Notes: generated from the sequence alone by a model not told the origin. A stretch of 64,000 nt of DNA from an uncultured Bacteroidales bacterium (GCA_947168515.1 CAMVMF010000003.1:1-64000), one strand, 5' to 3'; shown: positions 26,873-36,675, counted from the stretch's first letter. Numbers and translations are program-made.

Positions 26873-27280
26873 TTATCTATAACTATATTCGTATTCTTTG
26901 GTCGACACCAGAACCCCTTTGGGGTTGTAGTTGTACTGCTTTTTCTTGGTGCCGTTGGGGTTGTACTCGTATTTGCGAATACGTCTTACCTTGTCCTTGT
27001 CGTCGTACTCCACTTCGCGACTGATGCGTTTGCTGGTGCCGTCATACTCGATTACGATGCGTTCGCGCTGGCCGTAGGAGGCATATTCGATTTCCTCGAT
27101 TTTGCGTCCCAGCGAGTCGTAGGTGGTCTGGTGGTCCAGGAAGTTGGACTGGTGGCCGTTCTTGAGTTTCCATTGCCTTACCACCAAGTTCTTTTTCGTA
27201 TGTTGCTTGGCATTCTGGGCCCATACGCCTCCACTTATCAGGCAGAGCGATAGGAATAGAATCAACTGCTTGTTTCTCAT
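26873..27280 (-). CDS. Secreted protein with YD-like repeats
   Basis: The 135-residue product has a signal peptide (to VWAQ, residue 22). The rest shows short repeats of the form xYDxxGRKIEEIEY, EYDGTSKRISREVEYDD and YNPKGVLVSTKEYEY, similar to MORN/RHS-like YD strands. Function unknown. It lies 30 bp before the VTC gene, making it first in that operon, so an envelope role linked to polyphosphate is possible. Confidence 0.7.
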   Translation of the reverse strand: MRNKQLILFLSLCLISGGVWAQNAKQHTKKNLVVRQWKLKNGHQSNFLDHQTTYDSLGRKIEEIEYASYGQRERIVIEYDGTSKRISREVEYDDKDKVRRIRKYEYNPNGTKKKQYNYNPKGVLVSTKEYEYSYR

Positions 27281-27818
27281 AGTGTTATTGCTTGCGTTTG
27301 TGAGTGTTGTTTTCTTTTCTCGAATGGGGTGTTATGTCTATTTTGTATTATCAATTATTTTATAATTGCACTGTGCAAAAAATAATCAAACCATGACCTT
27401 TCCGTCCCCCGTCTGAGCGCTTTCATAATTGCGCGTCGGCCCTGCCGGCACGGAACATCCTAGTCCTAACCTTCTTTGCTGGAAGTGCCTTGTGCCTACC
27501 TGGTACACCTACATCGGGCCCGTCTCCTCGCATATTTTGCGGATTTTTTTTCAGACAAAATTTCAATTGTGCTATCGGAAAAGGAGTGTCTGTGCGTTCG
27601 CCATTTATATTATGTTTATATTATGTTTGTATTATGTTTTATTTATACTTGATAAGTAAAAGCTAAGTTAAGCATAATGTAAATGTAATTTAAATACGTC
27701 GTTCTGAAATTGGGTAAAAAGGTCCGGCTGATGCAGTGCTAGGTTCTGGAATATGGGCGCCGAAAAAGCATGAGCAAGGGTGATTAAAAAAAAGTTCGTT
27801 CGGCTCGGATTTTTTTTG
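27281..27818. other. Intergenic region with short AT-rich repeats
   Basis: About 540 bp without a supported gene. Around 27605-27640 the unit TATATTATGTT repeats about three times. The 3' end carries the deoxynucleoside kinase promoter. Confidence 0.5.
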
Positions 27819-27826
27819 TATATTTG
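27819..27826 (+). promoter_or_regulatory. -7 box of the deoxynucleoside kinase promoter
   Basis: TATATTTG fits TAnnTTTG; the -33 region reads TTCG (27795-27798), one mismatch from TTTG. Transcription would start near 27833. Confidence 0.6.
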
Positions 27827-27898
27827 CTTTTTTAAAAATAGAATAATAAAATGTCTATTCTTTTGGATGCCAAAAGGATAGACGAATTTGGACATATT

Positions 27899-28516
27899 AT
27901 GCACATTGCTATTGCAGGAAATATCGGCTCTGGAAAGACCACTCTGACGAAGATATTGGCGCGCCACTATGGTTACCGCCCTGTTTTCGAGTCTACGGAG
28001 ACGAATCCCTATATCAACAGTTTTTATGAGGATATGCGCCGCTGGTCGTTCAATATCCAAATCTACTACCTCCACACCCGCACCCGCCAGTTGCTCGACT
28101 TCCAGAAAGAGACTCCCAATATCATCCAGGATCGCACCCTCTACGAGGATGCCTATATCTTCACCCCCAATCTCCACGCCATGGGTCTGATGAACACCCG
28201 CGACTTCGACAACTATCAGGAGACGTTCGAACTGGTCTCCTCCTTTCTTCAGCCGCCCGACCTGCTCATCTATCTCCGTGCCGACGTGCCGACGCTCATC
28301 CGCCATATCCAGGCCCGCGGCCGCGAATACGAGAACAGCATCCGGCTGGACTACCTCACGGGACTCAACAAACGATACGAGGACTGGATTAGCAAATACC
28401 ACAAGGGTAAGACCATCATCGTGGATTTGGGCAAGCTCGACTTCGTTGCCAGCGACGAGGACCTGGGGTCCGTCTACAACATGATAGATGCCGAAATCAA
28501 TTCTCTTTTTAACTAA
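27899..28516 (+). CDS. Deoxynucleoside kinase
   Basis: Phosphorylates deoxynucleosides in the salvage pathway. The product has the P-loop GNIGSGKT at its N-terminus, the DRTLYEDAYIF segment (DRS-like motif), and an Arg-rich lid (RGREYEN). The ATG at 27899 (MHIAIAGN) matches the start seen in the family. An in-frame ATG at 27851 would add 16 residues and lies closer to the mapped promoter, so it cannot be excluded. It ends 47 bp before kdsB. Confidence 0.9.
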   Translation: MHIAIAGNIGSGKTTLTKILARHYGYRPVFESTETNPYINSFYEDMRRWSFNIQIYYLHTRTRQLLDFQKETPNIIQDRTLYEDAYIFTPNLHAMGLMNTRDFDNYQETFELVSSFLQPPDLLIYLRADVPTLIRHIQARGREYENSIRLDYLTGLNKRYEDWISKYHKGKTIIVDLGKLDFVASDEDLGSVYNMIDAEINSLFN

Positions 28517-28563
28517 CAATACCTCCCCGACATCAAGAACAGAAAAACAACAGAAAGTCCAAC

Positions 28564-29466
28564 ATGAAAGTACTCGCCGTCATACCTGCCCGCTATGCAT
28601 CGACCCGCTTCCCGGGCAAACCCCTGGCCCTGCTGGCCGGCAAACCTATTATTCAGTGGGTGTGGGAGAATGTGGTTGGCGGATCTGGGTTAGCGGCCTG
28701 CGGTGACGGATATGTGGCCCAACACCAGCAGCGCAATGGCCAGTGCGAAAGCACCCTCCGACAGGATTGTGCTGCCGAGTCTTCCCAGAGAGGTCCCTCG
28801 CAGCAAGGTGCCGGGGCTGATGCCTTTGCGGTTTGCGATGCCGTGGTTGCCACCGACGACCAGCGCATCTGCGATGCTGTGCAACAGTTTGGAGGCAAGG
28901 CCATGCTGACCGGCAGCCATCATCGCAGCGGCACCGACCGTTGTGGCGAGGTGCTCCGCAATATGGAGGCCATGGGCCGTGTCTACGATGTGGTGATTAA
29001 TGTGCAGGGCGACGAGCCTTTTGTGCAGCCCAGTCAGCTTGCCAGCTTGGTAGCCTGCTTTGCTGATGCCAACACTCAGATTGCCACGTTGAAAACGGCC
29101 ATCCGCAGCAGTCAGGAACTGTTTTCGCCCAACAATGTCAAGGTGGTTTGCGGCAAAGACGGCAGGGCCGTTTACTTTAGCCGTCAGCCGATACCCTTTT
29201 TGCGCGGGGTGGAGCCGACGCTATGGCTCGACCGCCAGCCGTACTTCAAACATGTGGGCATCTATGCCTTCCGTGCCGAGGTGCTCAAGGAGGTGGTGCA
29301 GTTGCAGCCTTCGCCCCTCGAACTCTCGGAGTCGTTGGAGCAGCTGCGCTGGTTGGAGAATGGCTACACCATACGCGTGTGTGCCACCGAGCAGGCCAAT
29401 ATCGGCATCGACACGCCTGAGGACCTGGCCGCCGCTGAACAATATTTGCTAAACAAGAAAAAATAA
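28564..29466 (+). CDS. kdsB: 3-deoxy-manno-octulosonate cytidylyltransferase with in-frame insertion
   Basis: Activates Kdo with CTP for lipopolysaccharide inner-core assembly. The start MKVLAVIPARYASTRFPGKP, the VATDD site, SGTDRCGEV and NVQGDEPF are all intact. The product has 300 residues against about 250-255 for the family. The excess is a 45-residue block (about residues 44-88) rich in Gln, Cys, Gly and Ala between the WVWEN helix and VATDD. The block is exactly 135 bp and is flanked by imperfect 15-bp direct repeats at 28693 and 28828. Reading frame is kept, so the enzyme may still fold, but activity is uncertain. Confidence 0.9.
   Translation: MKVLAVIPARYASTRFPGKPLALLAGKPIIQWVWENVVGGSGLAACGDGYVAQHQQRNGQCESTLRQDCAAESSQRGPSQQGAGADAFAVCDAVVATDDQRICDAVQQFGGKAMLTGSHHRSGTDRCGEVLRNMEAMGRVYDVVINVQGDEPFVQPSQLASLVACFADANTQIATLKTAIRSSQELFSPNNVKVVCGKDGRAVYFSRQPIPFLRGVEPTLWLDRQPYFKHVGIYAFRAEVLKEVVQLQPSPLELSESLEQLRWLENGYTIRVCATEQANIGIDTPEDLAAAEQYLLNKKK
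28693..28827. other. 135-bp in-frame insertion inside kdsB
   Basis: GCGGCCTGCGGTGAC at 28693 and GCGGTTTGCGATGCC at 28828 match at 11 of 15 bases and are exactly 135 bp apart. The DNA between them encodes residues absent from other KdsB proteins. The complementary strand of the block would encode a hydrophobic stretch (FALAIALLVLGHISV). Origin unknown. Confidence 0.7.
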
Positions 29467-29474
29467 TATACCCT

Positions 29475-31340
29475 ATGAATATAACTGACCTTATCGTAGA
29501 ATTCATCAAAGAAGGAAATGTAGTGGAATTCCCCGGCATGGGAACGCTTACGAGCAGTACTGTGAGTGCCCATCACGATGCCGAATCGGGCATATATTAT
29601 CCCGCCCGCCGCACCGTGGTGATGACGGGTGCCCAGAACGGCAACCAGGCCATCATCCGTAAGATTGCCGAAAGCGAGTGTGTGACCGTGGAGATTGCCG
29701 AGATGATGTGGAAAAACTATGTGGGTGCCTTGAACGACAAACTCCAGCGCGACCCCAATGGCCATGAGTTCAACGGCGTAGGCGTCATGCGCCGTGTGGG
29801 CAACAAGGTGGTTTTTGATGCCAAGGAAGGTCTCGACCTCGATGCCGACAAGCGCCGTGAGCAACCATTGGAGAATGTGGCCACATACACCCCCAAGAAT
29901 GTGGAAGACCCATTTGCCGCCTTTGAGAAACCCGCTGAACCTGCTCCGGCTCCCGCTCCCGAGCCTGCCCCGGCTCCCGAGCCTGCCCCCGCTCCCGCTC
30001 CTGAGCCCGAGCCTCAGCCCGTCGAGCCCACCCCTGCACCCCAGCCCAAGAAGGTGGAAGAGCCCGAGCCCCAGCCCGCCATCGAGTCCGTGGCTGCCGC
30101 CGTGGGCGCTGCCGCCGTTGGTGCTGCTGCCGCCTCTTCGGCCGACCATTTGTCGGAGGTGAAGAAGATGCTGGACGAGATTCCTTCCTCGCCCAAGACC
30201 GCCAAGGAGGCCCGCCAGGCCGAGAAGGCTGCCGCCAAGGCCGAGAAAGAGGCCCGCAAGGCCGCCGAAAAGGCCGAGAAAGAGGCCGCCAGGAAGGCTG
30301 CTATGCTTGCCAAGGAGAAAGAGGCTGCCGCCAAGGAGGCCGAGAAGGCTGTGCGCCAGCGCGAGAGAGATGCCGCCAAGGCCGAGAAGAAAGATGTCCT
30401 AAGCGTGGGCACCCCCCAATCCTCCGCCACCGAAGACCAAGAAAAGAACAAGAAGAAACGCGGCTGGCTCTGGATTGTCCTCCTGCTGCTGTTGGCTCTG
30501 ATTGGCTGCGCCATATACTACTTCATGACCAAAGGCGGCCAATCCGCTAACAACGGCAACTATGCCAAGGAGGTAGATTGGAGTCGCTACGACTATGCCG
30601 ACATGATGCCCATGGGCACCATCGACATCGATATGCTCAATATGCTAGAATTTGACGAGAACCGCATTGCCATCACGGCGAACAACCTGCATGTGTACAT
30701 GTCGGAATATATCCACAACTTCCTGCTGGCCCGCCACTACAGCAACGCTTTTGTGCCTATGATGAACAGCATCGACCAGTACGCCAACGAGCGCCTGCAC
30801 GAACTGATGGTGCCCGGCATGAGCAGCAAGCGTTTCCATGCCTACACCGATTTCTGGAAAGACCGTCACCTGAACAGCTATATGGCTTGGGGCGGCCGCT
30901 ACTACCAGTACATGGTGCAGGAAGAGCTGATGGATGTGGAATTGCTGGAAAAGATTCTCGACGACCTCGTGGTCCGTCTGGGACTCCATGCCGACGGTTT
31001 TGGCCTGACCAACAAGGGCGCCGCAGGGCAGGGGAAAGGCAACCAGTACAAATCCCTTGTCGACCGTCCGTTTGAGGAGACTGTCCCCGAGGCCCCCACG
31101 TTCCGCAACAGCAAACAGGGCTATGACGTGATCGCCGGTTTCGCCACCGATAAGAAGAAAGCCAACAAGCTGGCCAACCAACTGAAGAAGTTGGGCAGCG
31201 ATGCCTACATCATCAGCAAGTCCGGCGGCTACTACATCAGCATGGGTTCTGCTCCCACACTTACTGCCGCCCAGGCCATGGAAAACCATATCAAGGCTTG
31301 GTATCAGGGTCCCGTCTCTATTAAGAACTTCAATGACTAA
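29475..31340 (+). CDS. HU-CCDC81 and SPOR domain membrane protein
   Basis: The 621-residue product begins with the two-part bacterial HU-CCDC81 domain (about 1-130, MNITDLIVEFIKEGN). A Pro-Ala-Glu repeat region follows (about 153-200), then a Lys/Glu/Ala-rich coiled coil (about 230-315), one membrane segment (about 330-350, WIVLLLLLALIGCAI) and a C-terminal SPOR domain (about 549-620). SPOR domains bind denuded peptidoglycan at the septum, so a division-site role is likely. The HU-like part faces the cytoplasm and may bind DNA. Widespread in Bacteroidota. Confidence 0.9.
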   Translation: MNITDLIVEFIKEGNVVEFPGMGTLTSSTVSAHHDAESGIYYPARRTVVMTGAQNGNQAIIRKIAESECVTVEIAEMMWKNYVGALNDKLQRDPNGHEFNGVGVMRRVGNKVVFDAKEGLDLDADKRREQPLENVATYTPKNVEDPFAAFEKPAEPAPAPAPEPAPAPEPAPAPAPEPEPQPVEPTPAPQPKKVEEPEPQPAIESVAAAVGAAAVGAAAASSADHLSEVKKMLDEIPSSPKTAKEARQAEKAAAKAEKEARKAAEKAEKEAARKAAMLAKEKEAAAKEAEKAVRQRERDAAKAEKKDVLSVGTPQSSATEDQEKNKKKRGWLWIVLLLLLALIGCAIYYFMTKGGQSANNGNYAKEVDWSRYDYADMMPMGTIDIDMLNMLEFDENRIAITANNLHVYMSEYIHNFLLARHYSNAFVPMMNSIDQYANERLHELMVPGMSSKRFHAYTDFWKDRHLNSYMAWGGRYYQYMVQEELMDVELLEKILDDLVVRLGLHADGFGLTNKGAAGQGKGNQYKSLVDRPFEETVPEAPTFRNSKQGYDVIAGFATDKKKANKLANQLKKLGSDAYIISKSGGYYISMGSAPTLTAAQAMENHIKAWYQGPVSIKNFND

Positions 31341-31361
31341 GAAGCACTATAACAACGATTA

Positions 31362-32048
31362 ATGGGACATCACAAGTTAGAACGTTTCGCAGAAAACCTC
31401 ACCTTCCCCAACCTCTTTCAGGTCTCTTATGAGATGCTGAAAGAGGAGGGCTTTGCCCTCCGCGGCAAGTGGAACGGCTATTTCGTCAACGACAACCCCA
31501 TCACGCTGGAGCTTGGCTGTGGCAAGGGCGACTACACCATCGCACTGGCCCGCATCCATCCCGACCGCAACTACATCGGTGTGGACATCAAAGGAGCCCG
31601 CATGTGGCGGGGTGCCAAAACCAGCAATGAGGAGCAGATGCACAACGTGGCCTTTTTACGCACCCGCATCGAGCTGATAGAGCAATTCTTTGCCCCCGAA
31701 GAGGTGTCGGAAGTGTGGATTACTTTTCCCGACCCTCAGCCTAAAAAGGAGATGAAACGTCTCACCTGCGAACGCTTCCTCGGATACTACAAGCATTTTC
31801 TTCGTCCGGGAGCCCCTATCCACCTCAAGACCGACTCGCAAGAGTTGCATGACTACACCCTCAACGAGGTCATCCCTGCCGGAGGGTACCGTGTGGAGTA
31901 TGCCACTCAGGACCTCTATGCCACACCTGCTGCCGACCATCCCGAAACACCTTCGCTTGCCGAGGCACAGATGACGCAGACCTTCTACGAGCGAATGTTC
32001 CTTGCCGAGGGCAAACCAATCACCTATCTGAAATTCTATTTATCCTAA
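31362..32048 (+). CDS. trmB: tRNA (guanine-N7-)-methyltransferase
   Basis: Methylates G46 in the tRNA variable loop using S-adenosylmethionine. The 228-residue product has the SAM-binding LELGCGKGDYTIALA (about residue 48), IGVDIKGARMWRGAK, the family signature ITFPDPQPKKE (about residue 124), and HLKTDS. It starts 21 bp after the HU/SPOR gene, so readthrough is likely. Confidence 0.95.
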   Translation: MGHHKLERFAENLTFPNLFQVSYEMLKEEGFALRGKWNGYFVNDNPITLELGCGKGDYTIALARIHPDRNYIGVDIKGARMWRGAKTSNEEQMHNVAFLRTRIELIEQFFAPEEVSEVWITFPDPQPKKEMKRLTCERFLGYYKHFLRPGAPIHLKTDSQELHDYTLNEVIPAGGYRVEYATQDLYATPAADHPETPSLAEAQMTQTFYERMFLAEGKPITYLKFYLS

Positions 32049-32100
32049 TGCAAGGGTAAGCAAACAAATAATAATGTATTAATATATAAAATTTTTTTTT

Positions 32101-32844
32101 ATGTCAGGACACAACAAATGGTCAAAGATTAAGAGAGCCAAAGGCGCAGCAGATGCCAAGCGCTCCAAACAGTATTCGAAAATTCTGAAAGAGGTAGCCG
32201 TAGCCGTCCGCGAAGGCGGTCCTGATCCCGAAAGCAATCCCCGTTTGCGTCTGCTCGTGCAGAACGCTCGTGGTTGCAACATGCCCAAGGACACCCTTAT
32301 GCGCGCCATCAACAAGGCTAGCGACAAGGATGCCGCCGTGCTGCAGGAGATTACCTTTGAGTGTCACGTGGCCCACGGTATCGCCCTTTTTATCGAGTGT
32401 CTGTCCGACAACAACATGCGTACCGTTGCCAACATCCGCAGCATCATGAACAAGAATGGTGGTACGATGGAAACCAATGGCAGCCTCAGCTTCCTTTTCA
32501 CCCGTAAGGGTGTCTTTGTGGTACCCCGCAAACCCGACATGAATGTGGAAGAACTCGAGATGACCCTTATTGACGGCGGTCTTGAGGAGATGGAGGTCGA
32601 CGACGATTACCTGACCCTCTATACTGCCTACGAGGACTTTGGCAACATGGTGAAGATGTTGGAGGAGCTGCATATCGAGTGCGAGAGTGCCGAGCTGCAG
32701 CGTATCCCCAACACCACCCGTGAGATTGACGAAGACTCCATCCGCAAGGTGCTGAAGGTCATCAACCTCCTTGAAGAGGACGACGATGTCACCAACGTCT
32801 TCCACGACATGGAGATTCCCGAAGATTTCGAAGAAGAGGAATGA
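32101..32844 (+). CDS. yebC: YebC/PmpR family regulatory protein
   Basis: The 247-residue product opens with the family hallmark MSGHNKWSKIKRAKGAADAK and has the usual three-domain layout. The family acts as transcription regulators, and recent work ties it to translation of polyproline stretches. The last four bases overlap the start of rsmI (ATGA), indicating coupling. A T-rich run lies directly before the start with no Shine-Dalgarno. Confidence 0.95.
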   Translation: MSGHNKWSKIKRAKGAADAKRSKQYSKILKEVAVAVREGGPDPESNPRLRLLVQNARGCNMPKDTLMRAINKASDKDAAVLQEITFECHVAHGIALFIECLSDNNMRTVANIRSIMNKNGGTMETNGSLSFLFTRKGVFVVPRKPDMNVEELEMTLIDGGLEEMEVDDDYLTLYTAYEDFGNMVKMLEELHIECESAELQRIPNTTREIDEDSIRKVLKVINLLEEDDDVTNVFHDMEIPEDFEEEE

Positions 32845-33506
32845 AACTCTATCTAGTCCCCACCCCGGTTGGCAACCTCGGCGACATGACCTATCGTGCC
32901 GTCGAGGTGCTCAGGGGGGCAGACCTCATCTTGGCCGAAGATACCCGCACTTCGCGTGTGGTGCTGCAGCATTACGGCATCAGCACGCCGCTGCAGTCTT
33001 ATCATATCTTCAATGAGCATCAGACACTGCAGAGCGTCGTGGAACGTCTGCTCAGCGGAATGACCATTGCTTTGGTGACCGATGCCGGAACCCCCGGCAT
33101 TAGCGACCCGGGTTTTCTTTTGGTGCGTGAGTGTGTGAAGAACGACATCCCCGTGGAGACCCTCCCAGGGGCCACGGCTTTTGTGCCTGCCTTGGTGGAC
33201 AGCGGGTTGCCGTGCGACCGCTTTGTCTTTCTCGGTTTCCTGCCGCATAAAAAAGGACGCCAGACTGCCGTGCGCCAATTGGCTGCTGAGACCCGCACGA
33301 TGGTGATTTATGAGTCGCCCTACCGCCTGGTCAAGCTCCTCGAAGAGCTGCGGGAGGTTCTGGGTGAGGACCGCCAAGTGAGTGTCTCACGCGAGATTAG
33401 CAAGCTGCACGCCGAAACGGTCCGCGGCACCCTCGGCCAGGTGCATTCGCACTTTGCCTCCAAAGAGGTCAAGGGCGAGATTGTCGTCGTGCTGGCAGGC
33501 GAATAG
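32841..33506 (+). CDS. rsmI: 16S rRNA (cytidine(1402)-2'-O)-methyltransferase
   Basis: Tetrapyrrole-methylase-fold enzyme modifying C1402 in the decoding centre. The 221-residue product has the family motifs TPVGNLGDMTYRAVEVL, AEDTRTSRVVL, DAGTPGISDPGF and VFLGFLPHKKGR. It is about 50 residues shorter than E. coli RsmI, lacking the C-terminal extension, as in many Bacteroidota. Start overlaps yebC by 4 bp. Confidence 0.94.
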   Translation: MKLYLVPTPVGNLGDMTYRAVEVLRGADLILAEDTRTSRVVLQHYGISTPLQSYHIFNEHQTLQSVVERLLSGMTIALVTDAGTPGISDPGFLLVRECVKNDIPVETLPGATAFVPALVDSGLPCDRFVFLGFLPHKKGRQTAVRQLAAETRTMVIYESPYRLVKLLEELREVLGEDRQVSVSREISKLHAETVRGTLGQVHSHFASKEVKGEIVVVLAGE

Positions 33507-33638
33507 TTTTTGTAGCGTAACACTATTGTTAGTTATGAGTTATGAGTGACTGCCTCACGGGCGTGTAAAACCAATTATACTGTCGTATAGCCCTCTTACA
33601 CTAATAGATATGATTCATTAAATTATTGCAACTTCCCT

Positions 33639-34094
33639 ATGCCTATTTCCGTTTTCCTCAACCGACTCCTCTGTGCCATGACTGCAGGCATCATCATCGG
33701 CATCGAACGCCAACTGCGCAAGCGCAACGCTGGGTTGGCAGTAAACTCCCTAGTCTCTGTGGGTGCCTGCATTTTTATACTTATTTCCGAGAGTGTCATC
33801 GCTGCTGCCGTCCAAAACGGCGGTATGGTCAACAACGACAATTTGCGTGTCCTCTCGCAAGTTGTTACCGGCATCGGCTTTCTCGGAGCCGGTGTCATCA
33901 TGAAGGATGGATTGTCCATACACGGACTCGGCAGCGCGGCCACCATCTGGTGCAGTGCTTCCGTGGGCTGCCTGTGCGGTTACGGCATGTGGCGCCAAGC
34001 GGCCATAGCCGTTGCTGTGGTGGTCTCCATCAACTGGATTGTCAAGAATATTGAGATTTATGTGGAGAAGAAAAACGAGGACAAGAACAATTGA
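33639..34094 (+). CDS. MgtC/SapB family membrane protein
   Basis: The 151-residue product has four hydrophobic segments and the family motifs GIIIGIERQLRKRNAGL and VVTGIGFLGAGVIMKDG. It corresponds to the membrane domain alone, without the C-terminal ACT-like domain of MgtC. MgtC proteins are linked to Mg2+ limitation and ATP-synthase control; the short form has no firm role. Confidence 0.9.
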   Translation: MPISVFLNRLLCAMTAGIIIGIERQLRKRNAGLAVNSLVSVGACIFILISESVIAAAVQNGGMVNNDNLRVLSQVVTGIGFLGAGVIMKDGLSIHGLGSAATIWCSASVGCLCGYGMWRQAAIAVAVVVSINWIVKNIEIYVEKKNEDKNN

Positions 34095-34119
34095 AACTGA
34101 AACTTTTTAACCGTTTTTG

Positions 34120-34197
34120 CGTATAATAGTACTGCCATCCCCCTGCATACGGGGAGGAGCATGGCCGGACAAGAGGAAAGAAACAGACTATTATACG
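34120..34197 (+). promoter_or_regulatory. Structured leader before lon
   Basis: CGTATAATAGT (34120-34130) is perfectly complementary to ACTATTATACG (34187-34197), only 5 bases before the lon ATG. Inside, CCAT-CCCC (34135-34142) can pair with GGGG (34151-34154) and ATGG (34161-34164). The whole could fold as a closed multi-part hairpin controlling lon, or the repeats could be protein-binding half sites. Confidence 0.55.
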
Positions 34198-34202
34198 ATT
34201 AG

Positions 34203-36668
34203 ATGAAAAAAAATAATACCCCAGAAGAAAGATTAGAGATGGATTTAGTACTTGACGAATTATCTGCCGAAGACTCTTTGGCTCAGAGAGCCGAAATCAT
34301 ACCCTTGGTGTCTAAAGAGGACGAAGCGTTCCTGCTGTTTGAGGAAAGCGTCCCTGACGAGATGCCCCTGCTGCCCATACGCAGCAATGTACTCTTCCCG
34401 GGCGTGGTGATGCCTATATCGGTTGGGCGCAAGAGTTCGTTGCAGCTGGTGCGTACTGCCGAGCGCAAGAGCCTGCGCATCATAGCCTGCACCCAGCGCA
34501 ACGATGCCGACAATCCCACAATAGATGATATATACAACATAGGTGTCATCGCACGTGTGCTTAGGGTCATCGAGATGCCCCGTGGCGAATGCATGGCCGT
34601 CATCCAAGGCACCATGAAGTGCACGCTGGAGGCCATCACACGCACAGAGCCTTTTTACATGGGTCGCGCCACACTGCTGGACGAGAATTTCAAGGAGGAA
34701 CATCCCCGTGCCTTCCACAGCCAGGTTACCACCATTCGCAAACGCTATGCCGAACTTCAGCAGAAGAAGAACGGCGGCAGAGGATTCGCCGCCAAGGATG
34801 TGCTCAGTTCTCTCGGCAATATTGGCAGCGACCGCATACTGGTCAACTATGTGGCATCGCACCTGGACGTGTCCAGCAACGACAAGCAGATGTTGCTGGA
34901 TTGTTTCGGCTATGAGCGCCGTGCCGAAATGGTGTTGGAGTTTATTGACAACGAGCAGGAGTATTTCCGCGTGCGTGAGGATATACAGGACAAGACCCGC
35001 CAGGAGATGGACCGCCAGCAACGCGAGTATTTCCTCAACCAGCAGATGCGTGTCATTCAGGACGAGCTGGGCGGCAGTCCCGCCGATCAAGAAATCCAGC
35101 ACCTGATGGACCGTGCCGCCAAGAAAAAGTGGTCCAAGGCTGTCGACGAGGCTTTTATGCGCAGTATAGAGAAACTGCGCCGCACGCCTCCACAGACACC
35201 CGACTATACGGTGGAAATCAACTACGCCGAGTTGCTGCTCGACCTGCCGTGGGACCAATACAGCAAGGACGACTTGCGTACCTCCCATGCCAAGAAAGTG
35301 CTCGACAAGGACCACTACGGCATGGAAAAAGTCAAGGAGCGCATTGTCGAATACATCGCCGTCCTCAGCCTCAAGGGCGATATGAAGAGCCCCATACTGT
35401 GCCTTGTGGGTCCTCCGGGCACCGGCAAGACCTCTTTGGGCAAGAGCATAGCCGCCGCCATGAAGCGCAAATACGTGCGTGTGGCCCTTGGCGGTCTGCA
35501 CGACGAGGCCGAAATCCGCGGCCATCGCAAGACGTATGTCGGCGCCATGCCCGGCCGTATTATCCAGAGCATCAAGAAGGCCGGCGTCAGCAATCCCGTC
35601 TTCGTGCTCGACGAGATTGATAAGGTGCAGGGCATGAGCCATAACGGCGACCCCACCTCGGCCCTTTTGGAGGTGTTGGACCCCGAGCAGAACAATGCTT
35701 TCCACGACAATTATCTCGACCTGGATTACGACCTCTCCAAAGTGCTCTTTATAGCTACTGCTAACACGCTCAGTACCATACAGCCTGCCTTGCTGGACCG
35801 TATGGAGGTGATAGACCTCAGCGGCTACATCTTGGAAGAGAAGCTGGAAATAGCCCAGCGCCACCTTATCCCGCGGCAGCTGGTCGAACACGGCTTCGAC
35901 CGTCGTGCCCTCAAGTTTAGCCAAGAGCTGCTCACCACCCTCATCAACGACTATACACGTGAGAGCGGTGTGCGTCAGCTGGAGAAGGCCATTGCCAAGA
36001 TAGTCCGTCGCCGTGCAGTGCAGTTGGCCGATGGTCAGCAGATAGACAAGACCATCCATGCATCGGAGCTGAAAGATATTCTCGGCCTGCCAATCCACAA
36101 CAGCGAGCGACGCGGAAGCGAACCCAAAGTGGGCGTAGTCACCGGCCTGGCTTGGACCCAGGTGGGAGGCGAAATCCTCTTTATCGAGTCCAGCATCAGC
36201 AAGGGGAAGGGCACCCTCTCCATGACGGGAAATTTGGGCGACGTGATGAAAGAGTCTGCCACCTTGGCCTTTGAATACCTCAAGGCCAACGCCGACCAAT
36301 TCGGTGTAGACATGGAAAAGGTGGAGAACAGCAACATACACATCCATGTGCCTGAAGGGGCCACGCCCAAGGACGGCCCTTCGGCAGGCATCACTATGTT
36401 TGTGGCCATGGTTTCGGCCTTCACCCAAAGACGTGTCATCCCTACGGTGGCCATGACTGGCGAAATCACGCTCCGTGGCCAGGTCACCCCCGTGGGCGGC
36501 ATCAAGGAGAAAATCCTTGCCGCTAAGCGCGCTGGCATCTCCGACATTATACTTTGTGAGGACAACCGCCGCGACATAGAGGACATACCCCAGGAGTATC
36601 TCGCCGGCCTGACCTTCCACTACATCCGTGAGATGAAAGAGGCGCTGCCTATAGCTTTTGAGAAATAG
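34203..36668 (+). CDS. lon: ATP-dependent Lon protease
   Basis: Cytosolic AAA+ serine protease degrading misfolded and regulatory proteins. The 821-residue product has the N-terminal substrate domain (about 55-250), Walker [14 protein letters not shown], Walker [10 protein letters not shown], and the proteolytic Ser in [11 protein letters not shown] with its Lys partner in [14 protein letters not shown]. All are intact. The leader contains an 11-bp inverted repeat ending just before the start codon. A PorE-like gene follows after 7 bp. Confidence 0.97.
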   Translation: MKKNNTPEERLEMDLVLDELSAEDSLAQRAEIIPLVSKEDEAFLLFEESVPDEMPLLPIRSNVLFPGVVMPISVGRKSSLQLVRTAERKSLRIIACTQRNDADNPTIDDIYNIGVIARVLRVIEMPRGECMAVIQGTMKCTLEAITRTEPFYMGRATLLDENFKEEHPRAFHSQVTTIRKRYAELQQKKNGGRGFAAKDVLSSLGNIGSDRILVNYVASHLDVSSNDKQMLLDCFGYERRAEMVLEFIDNEQEYFRVREDIQDKTRQEMDRQQREYFLNQQMRVIQDELGGSPADQEIQHLMDRAAKKKWSKAVDEAFMRSIEKLRRTPPQTPDYTVEINYAELLLDLPWDQYSKDDLRTSHAKKVLDKDHYGMEKVKERIVEYIAVLSLKGDMKSPILCLVGPPGTGKTSLGKSIAAAMKRKYVRVALGGLHDEAEIRGHRKTYVGAMPGRIIQSIKKAGVSNPVFVLDEIDKVQGMSHNGDPTSALLEVLDPEQNNAFHDNYLDLDYDLSKVLFIATANTLSTIQPALLDRMEVIDLSGYILEEKLEIAQRHLIPRQLVEHGFDRRALKFSQELLTTLINDYTRESGVRQLEKAIAKIVRRRAVQLADGQQIDKTIHASELKDILGLPIHNSERRGSEPKVGVVTGLAWTQVGGEILFIESSISKGKGTLSMTGNLGDVMKESATLAFEYLKANADQFGVDMEKVENSNIHIHVPEGATPKDGPSAGITMFVAMVSAFTQRRVIPTVAMTGEITLRGQVTPVGGIKEKILAAKRAGISDIILCEDNRRDIEDIPQEYLAGLTFHYIREMKEALPIAFEK

Positions 36669-36675
36669 TGCCGAT

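Noticed and set aside
28690-28923. Minus-strand membrane-protein gene inside kdsB
   Set aside because: The hydrophobic frame spans both the insert and true kdsB sequence, lacks a start context, and has no recognised family; kept only as a remark on the insert.
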